Notes under the pieces: model-generated
Seen by the model: only the letters and a program-made list of their open reading frames with translations
What the model was told of the DNA's origin: nothing
Databases searched by the model: none
Position numbers and translations under genes: made by a program
In this document: piece after piece, positions 1 through 5,118 of the stretch
Position numbering within the stretch: the stretch's first letter is position 1
Layout of the letters: each line of letters opens with the position of its first letter
Assembly: GCA_030590765.1 (NCBI GenBank)
Contig: JAUVCP010000211.1
Span: 1-5,118 of the forward strand
Direction: 5' to 3'
From: Flavobacteriaceae bacterium
GTDB lineage: Bacteria; Bacteroidota; Bacteroidia; Flavobacteriales; Flavobacteriaceae
Length of the DNA: 5,118 bases

Positions 1-2786
1 GTGCTGCTAAATATGGATTAAATTTTGATACATTCAGTTCAAATGTAGCATTTCTGGATTATGACCTTGATGGAGATTTAGACCTATACCTACTCAATCA
101 TGCCGTACATACACAAGAATCTTTTGGACGATCTAATATAAGAAATAAAAGAAATTTTCAAACAGGAGATAAATTACTTCGAAACGACGGTGAGAAATTC
201 ACTGATGTAAGTGAACAAGCAGGTATTTTTGGTGGTGCAAATGGTTATGGCCTTGGCATATCAATAGCTGATTTTAATCAAGATGGTTATCCTGATATTT
301 TTGTTGGTAATGATTTTCATGAAGATGATTATTATTACATTAACAATGGTGATGGTACTTTTAGCGAACGTTTAAAAGAATATTTTGGACATACTTCTCA
401 AGCTTCAATGGGAAACGATGTTGCTGATATTAACCATGATGGTTGGCCGGATATTATGTCTTTAGATATGCTCCCTGAAGATGAAAAGGCCTTAAAATCA
501 TCTGAGGGAGATGATGATATTCAAATTCAAAAATTACGTGTAGGTCATTACGGTTATCATTATCAATTTACAAGAAACATGTTGTACATCAATCAGCAAA
601 ATGGTAATTATTTAGAAACTGCTTTATTGAGTGGTATTGCTGCAACAGATTGGAGTTGGAGTCCACTTTTTGCCGATTATAATCAGGATGGCGAACAAGA
701 TCTATTTATTTCAAATGGAATTCCGAAACGTCCCAATGATCTGGATTTTATCAAATTTGTATCCAGTGAGCAAATTCAAAAAAAGATAGTCAATACCAAA
801 TTAGTAGATCAAGAAGCTATAGACCTAATGCCTTCCGGAAAGGTTCATAACTATATCTTTAAAGGGGGTAATGATCTGTTTTTTGAAGATAAATCAGGTA
901 ACTGGATCGTAAATGACACATTAGTTTCAGGCGCTACAGCCTTAGGAGATCTTGATAATGATGGAGATCTTGATCTAGTGATCAATATTCTCAATAATGA
1001 GGCTGCTTTATATATTAACAAGACCAATAGCAAAGCAAATTATTTAAAAATAAAATTTGATTACCCCAATCCAAATCATTTTGGCATTGGTACCAAAGTA
1101 TTTAGTTATGCTGATGGCAAACTACAATATAAAGAATTATATACGGTAAGAGGATTCCAGGCATCGTCAGAACCAATCATACATTTTGGATATGGAAATA
1201 AAGATAAAATTGACTCACTAAAAATTTTATGGCCAAATAAAACAGTTCAATTACTAAAGAATATTGCAGTTAATCAAACATTAATTATTTCTCCTAAAAA
1301 CACAAAACCCTTTGATTATAATTCCCTTCAACCAAAATCTAAAATACTATTTAAAAAAGTTAAAAATAATCTAGGGATTGATTTTAAGCACGATGAAGAT
1401 AATTATATTGACTTTAACAGACAAAAATTAATACCATACCAAATTTCAGATAGAGGTCCGGCAACAGCTATAGGAGATATTGATAATGATGGTAAAGAGG
1501 ATATTTTCTTTGGGGGTTCTAAACACATAGCCTCAAAAATATATATACAAAAAGATTCAATATTTATTGAAAATAGAATTGATGCTATAGCTATCGATTC
1601 TATCAAAGAAGATGTTTCGGCCATAATTGCCGACCTCAATAATGACGGAAAAAATGATCTGTTTCTAGGTTCCGGCGGAGCTGACTTTTACAATAAAATG
1701 AAACCCTTATTAGATAGTTATTATATACAAACTGATACAACATTTATCGCGGTTAAACTTCCGGATTATTTTGAGAATGCTTCTATAGTTAAAGCCAATG
1801 ATATTGATAATGATGGTGATCTGGACCTTTTTGTAGCTGGTAATACAGTTTCTAATGATTTTGGAAAGATTCCTAATTCATATATCCTGATCAACGATAA
1901 GGGTAATTTCTCTCTGGCAAATAATGAGGCATTACAAAATGCAGGAATGATTACAAATGCTATTTGGGATGATTTTGATAATGATGGTGTAAAAGATTTA
2001 ATTGTTGTTGGTGAATGGATGGAGCCTAAGTTCTTCAAAAATAAAAATGGCGTACTCGTTGAAGTTAAAATTTTAGATCAAAAACTAAATGGTTTATGGC
2101 GGAGTATTATTCCTTTTGACATTGATGATGATGGAGATATTGATTATCTATTAGGAAATTGGGGGACTAACACCAGATTCAAGGCATCAAATAAATATCC
2201 TTTGAAAATGTATTATGCTGATTTTGATCTAAATGGAAAAACTGAAACTATAATAGCTACAGAAAAAAACGGCAACTACTACCCTCTTTTAGGTTTAGAT
2301 GAACTTTCCGGACAACTGGTAAGTCTTAGAAAAAAATTCAATACATATAAGGGTTATGCTGGAAAAACCATAGAGGAGGTTTTTGATAAAAAAAGTCTCA
2401 ATAGTGCTAATCTATTTGAAGTAAATGAACTCCAATCAGGATACTTAGAAAATAAAAATGGAAACTTTAATTTCGTTCCTTTTCAATCAAGTTTACAAGT
2501 ATCACCCATAACCTGTTTTATAAATTATGATTTTGATAATGATGGTAAAGAAGAAATATTAGCAGCAGGTAATTATTTTGGTGTCATCCCATTTCATGGT
2601 AGATTTGATTCATTTCCAGGGGCTATGATAAAAAATAAAGATGATATAATTTTAGGAAATAAATTAGGATTAGATTTCGCACAAAAATCAGTTAGACATC
2701 TAAATATAATAACCTTAAATAAAAATCCCTACTTATTAGTCACAATAAATGATGATAGGGCTCAAGTTTACGAATTAAAAAAATAA
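1..2786 (+). CDS. FG-GAP/VCBS repeat protein with ASPIC/UnbV domain (CRTAC1-like), 5' partial
   Basis: The C-terminal 927 residues of a larger protein are visible. The frame is open from the first complete codon at position 3, with no stop before the ATG at 408. That ATG is internal, because the 135 codons before it already carry family sequence (DYDLDGDLD, DFNQDGYPD). Twelve Asp-rich calcium-loop motifs of the type DxDxDGxxD mark FG-GAP/VCBS beta-propeller blades: five before and seven after an ASPIC/UnbV domain at visible residues about 346-429. The eleventh (DFDLNGKTE) and twelfth (DFDNDGKEE) are degenerate. Full-length relatives in Bacteroidota are usually about 1,100-1,200 residues, so I infer that the export or lipoprotein signal and one or two early blades lie upstream. 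Such proteins are extracytoplasmic, probably calcium-binding, and thought to act in adhesion or protein-protein interaction; no enzymatic role can be read from it. It ends 8 nt before the haloperoxidase-like gene, implying co-transcription. Family assignment is firm; biochemical role is unknown. Confidence 0.9.
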   Translation, partial: AAKYGLNFDTFSSNVAFLDYDLDGDLDLYLLNHAVHTQESFGRSNIRNKRNFQTGDKLLRNDGEKFTDVSEQAGIFGGANGYGLGISIADFNQDGYPDIFVGNDFHEDDYYYINNGDGTFSERLKEYFGHTSQASMGNDVADINHDGWPDIMSLDMLPEDEKALKSSEGDDDIQIQKLRVGHYGYHYQFTRNMLYINQQNGNYLETALLSGIAATDWSWSPLFADYNQDGEQDLFISNGIPKRPNDLDFIKFVSSEQIQKKIVNTKLVDQEAIDLMPSGKVHNYIFKGGNDLFFEDKSGNWIVNDTLVSGATALGDLDNDGDLDLVINILNNEAALYINKTNSKANYLKIKFDYPNPNHFGIGTKVFSYADGKLQYKELYTVRGFQASSEPIIHFGYGNKDKIDSLKILWPNKTVQLLKNIAVNQTLIISPKNTKPFDYNSLQPKSKILFKKVKNNLGIDFKHDEDNYIDFNRQKLIPYQISDRGPATAIGDIDNDGKEDIFFGGSKHIASKIYIQKDSIFIENRIDAIAIDSIKEDVSAIIADLNNDGKNDLFLGSGGADFYNKMKPLLDSYYIQTDTTFIAVKLPDYFENASIVKANDIDNDGDLDLFVAGNTVSNDFGKIPNSYILINDKGNFSLANNEALQNAGMITNAIWDDFDNDGVKDLIVVGEWMEPKFFKNKNGVLVEVKILDQKLNGLWRSIIPFDIDDDGDIDYLLGNWGTNTRFKASNKYPLKMYYADFDLNGKTETIIATEKNGNYYPLLGLDELSGQLVSLRKKFNTYKGYAGKTIEEVFDKKSLNSANLFEVNELQSGYLENKNGNFNFVPFQSSLQVSPITCFINYDFDNDGKEEILAAGNYFGVIPFHGRFDSFPGAMIKNKDDIILGNKLGLDFAQKSVRHLNIITLNKNPYLLVTINDDRAQVYELKK
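57..974 (+). repeat. N-terminal set of five FG-GAP/VCBS calcium-loop motifs
   Basis: Five in-frame nine-residue Asp-rich motifs lie at 57-83 (DYDLDGDLD), 270-296 (DFNQDGYPD), 426-452 (DINHDGWPD), 675-701 (DYNQDGEQD) and 948-974 (DLDNDGDLD). Each is followed by a hydrophobic strand such as LYLL, IFVG or LFIS, as expected for FG-GAP blades. The intervals between motif starts are 213, 156, 249 and 273 nt, so the repeats are irregular at the DNA level and are protein-structural rather than tandem DNA repeats. The upstream edge of the set is cut off by the window. Confidence 0.85.
1038..1289 (+). other. ASPIC/UnbV domain within the repeat protein
   Basis: Visible residues about 346-429 match the ASPIC/UnbV domain pattern. 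It opens with NYLKIKF, then has GIGTKVFSYADGK, a RGFQASSEPIIHFGYG core, IDSLKILWPN, and ends near VNQTLII. The core RGF-x-S-x-x-P-x-x-HFG and the W-P-N-x-x-x-Q elements are the most diagnostic parts. In this family the domain usually sits between or after FG-GAP blades, as here. Its molecular function is not established. The positions give the domain's coding extent; it is not a separate gene. Confidence 0.85.
1476..2555 (+). repeat. C-terminal set of seven FG-GAP/VCBS calcium-loop motifs
   Basis: Seven motifs follow the ASPIC/UnbV domain: 1476-1502 (DIDNDGKED), 1632-1658 (DLNNDGKND), 1800-1826 (DIDNDGDLD), 1971-1997 (DFDNDGVKD), 2118-2144 (DIDDDGDID), 2220-2246 (DFDLNGKTE) and 2529-2555 (DFDNDGKEE). 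The first five are spaced 147-171 nt apart, which is more regular than in the N-terminal set and suits consecutive blades of one propeller. The sixth has Asn for the central Asp, and both the sixth and seventh end in Glu. An 18-nt DNA word is identical between the first and third motifs, and another between the fourth and seventh. Confidence 0.85.
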
Positions 2787-2794
2787 ATTATAAA

Positions 2795-4138
2795 ATGATT
2801 AAAGATCAACTGATATTATTATTGATAATCATACTTTTGATTTCTTGTAATAAAAAGGAAGAACCTATAGTAATCACTGCTTCCGACTTTCATCAATCAG
2901 TAGATATGATTGGAGTCGTCATGGTTCATGACATTTTTTCGCCTCCTGTAGCCAGTAGGGTTTTTGCCTACCCAAATATTGCTGCTTATGAAATTATGGC
3001 CCAACAAAATGAAACCTATTTGTCTCTAAAGAATCAACTTACTGATCTTACTGCTATACCAAAAGCAGATACCTCAAAACCTATCAATTATAAATTGGCT
3101 GCTTTGATTGCTCACATTGATCTGGGCAAACGGTTAATTTTTTCTGAAAAAACAATTGAAACATACAGAGATAGCCTTTATCAGGTTTGGGAATCTAAAA
3201 ACGCTTCAGAATTTAAAGCCTCTAAAGAATATGGTTTAAAAGTGGCTGATTTTATTGGTGTCTGGATGGATAAAGATAACTACAATCAAACTCGAACCAT
3301 GTCTAAATTTACTGTAATTTCAGATGATCCTTCTAGATGGCAACCAACTCCACCAGCATACATGGATGGATTAGAACCTCATTGGGATAAGATTCGCCCT
3401 TTTGTAATTAATTCTGCAGATCAATTTAAACCCATACCTCCTCCTCCATTTTCTTTGGAAAAAGAAACGCTTTTTTATAAAGAATTAAAAGAGGTGTATG
3501 ATATAAGTTTAGATCTTTTAGAAAAAGGTGATGATTGTGAAGAAATTCAAATTGCAAAATTTTGGGATTGTAATCCGTATCTAACTGTTTCACGTGGACA
3601 TTTAATGTTTGCTATAAAGAAAATCACTCCCGGAGCACATTGGATTGGGATTTGTCAGGTAGCTTGTAAAAAAGCAGATTATAGTTTTGATGATACAGTA
3701 TATGCTTATACAAAAACCTCTATTGCAATTGCCGATGCTTTTATTAGTTGTTGGGATGAAAAATTTCGAAGTAATTTAGTAAGACCAGAAACATTGATCA
3801 ATGAACATATTGATGATAATTGGAAACCTGTTCTTCAAACACCTCCATTTCCAGAATATACCAGCGGTCATTCTGTTGCTTCAGGTGCTGCAGGTATTGC
3901 ATTAACAAGTATATTTGGTGATAACTTTTCTTTTGATGATGATGTAGAAGTTCCTTTTGGCTTACCAATAAGAAGTTTTACTTCTTTTAATCAAGCATCT
4001 GATGAAGCTGCTATTAGCAGAATGTATGGTGGTATTCATTATCGTGCTGCTGTAGAGGTTGGTGTCAAACAAGGAAGAAATCTTGGAAAATTTGTTGTTG
4101 AAAATCTTGAGATGAAATCAATAACACACAATAAATGA
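2795..4138 (+). CDS. vanadium-dependent haloperoxidase / PAP2-superfamily lipoprotein
   Basis: A 447-residue protein. Residues 1-18 form a lipoprotein signal: a hydrophobic run, then lipobox LISC with Cys18, which supports the ATG at 2795; there is no Shine-Dalgarno sequence, only A/T-rich DNA. All three parts of the vanadate/phosphate pocket are present: K323-x6-R330-P331, T356-S357-G358-H359, and S408-R409-x5-H415. From the known fungal vanadium chloroperoxidase, H415 should be the axial vanadate ligand (His496), H359 the acid-base residue (His404), and K323, R330, S357, G358 and R409 the oxyanion ligands. W320 and F352 also match Trp350 and Phe397 of that enzyme. Thr replaces Pro in the usual PSGH. 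An RWQPTPPAYMDGLEPHW segment (181-197) is typical of bacterial members. The expected reaction is peroxide-dependent halide oxidation to hypohalous acid; related phosphatases share the fold, so halide use is unproven. Residues 19-24 (NKKEEP) resemble a surface-export signal. It lies between the repeat protein and a membrane-anchored GyrI-like protein in one apparent operon. Confidence 0.9.
   Translation: MIKDQLILLLIIILLISCNKKEEPIVITASDFHQSVDMIGVVMVHDIFSPPVASRVFAYPNIAAYEIMAQQNETYLSLKNQLTDLTAIPKADTSKPINYKLAALIAHIDLGKRLIFSEKTIETYRDSLYQVWESKNASEFKASKEYGLKVADFIGVWMDKDNYNQTRTMSKFTVISDDPSRWQPTPPAYMDGLEPHWDKIRPFVINSADQFKPIPPPPFSLEKETLFYKELKEVYDISLDLLEKGDDCEEIQIAKFWDCNPYLTVSRGHLMFAIKKITPGAHWIGICQVACKKADYSFDDTVYAYTKTSIAIADAFISCWDEKFRSNLVRPETLINEHIDDNWKPVLQTPPFPEYTSGHSVASGAAGIALTSIFGDNFSFDDDVEVPFGLPIRSFTSFNQASDEAAISRMYGGIHYRAAVEVGVKQGRNLGKFVVENLEMKSITHNK
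4135..4138 (+). promoter_or_regulatory. ATGA stop-start overlap (translational coupling)
   Basis: The TGA stop of the haloperoxidase-like gene (4136-4138) overlaps the ATG of the next gene (4135-4137). No Shine-Dalgarno sequence is seen in the A-rich stretch before it. This arrangement usually means terminating ribosomes restart on the next frame, so the two proteins are likely made in a linked ratio. Coupling is an inference from the overlap. Confidence 0.7.
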
Positions 4139-5025
4139 AAAATATTAAATATTTAATTGCTTTTACTCTTTTAGGTGGCTTATTATGGTATTTATTTATA
4201 AAACCATATGATTATTTAGTCACATTTAATGTCAAAGCATTTCCAGGAACCATTAATCAAACTATAAAAATCTGGAATCTTTCTTTAGATAATTCTACAA
4301 TAATTGAGCAAAACAACATCAACAATTTAAAACAAAGAATCACATTCAACGATACAACTTACCTCTATAAATGGAAAATTATTGCTGTGAATGATTCCAC
4401 TTCAAAGGTAAAGGTCTATATAAAAGATGAGCATCACAGTTTAAAAAATAGAATTCTATTTCCTTTTAGTAATACAGATTTTGAGAAAAGAACAAAAAAT
4501 ACACTTGTTGATTTTAATAATAAACTAAGTGAGCATATAAAAAGTTTTAAAGTAACCATAAAAGGTGAAAGTAAAATAAAATCTACTTACTGTGCTTATA
4601 TTCCTATAAAATCTAAACAGCTCAATAAAGCGAAAGGAATGATGCAAAACTATAATTTATTGAGTTCATTTATTTTTGAAAATAATATTTCACTAAATGG
4701 TAAACCCATTGTAGAAATTACGTATTGGAATATGGTCAATGACAGTATTCATTATAATTTTTGTTATCCAATTATTAAAAATGACTCTTTACCAGTTAAT
4801 AAAATAATAAAATACAAGAATATTGAAAATAAAAAAGCCTTAAAAGCTATATATAATGGTAACTATATTTCTTCTGATAGAGCCTGGTATGCTTTGGTGG
4901 ATTATGCAAAAAACAACAATATTGAAATAGATAAGAAACCTCTTGAAATATTTTACAATAATCCTAACATGGGTGGAAATGCTCTTAAATGGAAAGCCGA
5001 AGTGTTTTTACCAATTAAAAAATAA
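4135..5025 (+). CDS. membrane-anchored SRPBCC-like / GyrI-like ligand-binding domain protein
   Basis: A 296-residue protein. Residues about 6-22 (YLIAFTLLGGLLWYLFI) form one membrane helix with no lipobox cysteine, followed by KPYDY, so I infer an N-terminal inner-membrane anchor with the rest outside the cytoplasm. Residues about 25-140 resemble a divergent SRPBCC (START-like) fold: VTFNVKAFPGTINQTIKIWN at 29-48, then beta-rich segments and a closing helix with FEKRTKNTLVDFNNKL (116-131). Residues about 148-296 match the GyrI-like/AraC effector-binding fold: GKPIVEITYW (189-198), the KALKAIYNGNY turn (234-244), an amphipathic helix with AWYALVDYAKNN (250-261), PLEIFYNNP (269-277), and a final EVFLPI strand (289-294). 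Such domains bind small hydrophobic or cationic molecules, often as sensors; no DNA-binding domain is present, so this is not a transcription factor. The ATGA overlap with the preceding gene indicates co-expression. The ligand is unknown. The GyrI-like call is good; the SRPBCC call is moderate. Confidence 0.75.
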   Translation: MKNIKYLIAFTLLGGLLWYLFIKPYDYLVTFNVKAFPGTINQTIKIWNLSLDNSTIIEQNNINNLKQRITFNDTTYLYKWKIIAVNDSTSKVKVYIKDEHHSLKNRILFPFSNTDFEKRTKNTLVDFNNKLSEHIKSFKVTIKGESKIKSTYCAYIPIKSKQLNKAKGMMQNYNLLSSFIFENNISLNGKPIVEITYWNMVNDSIHYNFCYPIIKNDSLPVNKIIKYKNIENKKALKAIYNGNYISSDRAWYALVDYAKNNNIEIDKKPLEIFYNNPNMGGNALKWKAEVFLPIKK

Positions 5026-5027
5026 TC

Positions 5028-5076
5028 TTGTCTTATTATTAACTATATTTAGACAATAAACATCAGTTCTTTTTTT
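5028..5076 (+). terminator. weak candidate terminator after the last gene
   Basis: A perfect 6-bp inverted repeat, TTGTCT (5028-5033) with AGACAA (5051-5056), has a 17-nt A/T-rich loop. A T-run of seven (5070-5076) begins 14 nt beyond the stem. The short stem, long loop and gap before the T-run make this a poor intrinsic terminator, but it is the only such structure in the 93-nt non-coding tail. Nothing else is visible in 5026-5118: no open reading frame of note and no Bacteroidota-type promoter (TTG then TAnnTTTG). Confidence 0.25.
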
Positions 5077-5118
5077 CTTAAAATCAGAAATTAAAAGTAG
5101 AGAAACAAGTATATAAAA

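Noticed and set aside
851..1033. Minus-strand open frame of 60 codons inside the repeat protein gene
   Set aside because: Antisense shadow of the blade at 948-974; the Ser/Arg-rich translation is what Asp-rich DxDxDG codons give on the opposite strand, and there is no family signal.
1403..1639. Minus-strand open frame of 78 codons
   Set aside because: Lies wholly within the strongly supported plus-strand repeat gene and mirrors two FG-GAP motifs; low-complexity Ser/Ile translation.
1766..2038. Minus-strand open frame of 90 codons
   Set aside because: Same explanation: opposite-strand reading of FG-GAP motifs at 1800-1826 and 1971-1997, with no recognisable domain or start context.
2787..2794. 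Possible promoter between the first and second genes
   Set aside because: Only 8 nt separate the genes, and I saw no TTG/TAnnTTTG pair of Bacteroidota type placed to drive gene 2.
4135..5025. Third gene as an AraC-family transcription regulator
   Set aside because: Only the effector-binding-type domain is present; there is no helix-turn-helix region, and the N-terminus is a membrane helix.
5095..5118. A/T-rich tail (ending TATATAAAA) as a promoter for a gene beyond the window
   Set aside because: In such A/T-rich DNA this is uninformative; no matching -33 element is seen and the downstream gene is not visible.

Overview
This window is a compact, A+T-rich, single-strand stretch of three co-directional genes and almost no intergenic DNA. 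The protein families and gene style point to a member of the Bacteroidota, most likely a flavobacterium or close relative. The signs are a large FG-GAP/VCBS-ASPIC protein of the type abundant in that phylum, a lipoprotein with a lysine/acid-rich tail after its lipobox cysteine, A-rich start regions with no Shine-Dalgarno sequence, and a membrane-anchored SRPBCC-GyrI-like protein. The species cannot be named from the sequence alone.

Layout: (1) From the left edge to 2786 is the 3' part of a large FG-GAP/VCBS repeat protein with a central ASPIC/UnbV domain. The reading frame is open to the first complete codon, so the true start lies outside the window and the ATG at 408 is internal. (2) After an 8-nt gap, 2795-4138 encodes a lipoprotein of the vanadium-dependent haloperoxidase/PAP2 superfamily, with essentially all of the vanadate-site residues visible. 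(3) Overlapping it by 4 nt (ATGA), 4135-5025 encodes a protein with one N-terminal membrane helix, a divergent SRPBCC-like segment and a C-terminal GyrI-like (AraC effector-binding-type) ligand domain. (4) The last 93 nt hold no gene. They contain only a weak inverted repeat followed by a T-rich stretch that may end transcription.

The spacing argues strongly for one transcript, with translational coupling between genes 2 and 3. All three products appear to be directed to or beyond the inner membrane: a presumably exported beta-propeller-type protein, a lipoprotein enzyme that may be surface-exposed, and a membrane-anchored ligand-binding protein. A plausible but unproven reading is an envelope module in which the enzyme oxidises halide, or acts as a phosphatase, at the cell surface with the propeller protein as partner or scaffold, and the third protein binds a small molecule. 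The individual families are known. The least characterised aspects are the role of the third gene and the physiological reaction of the enzyme. No mobile element, RNA gene, CRISPR array or broken gene was seen.
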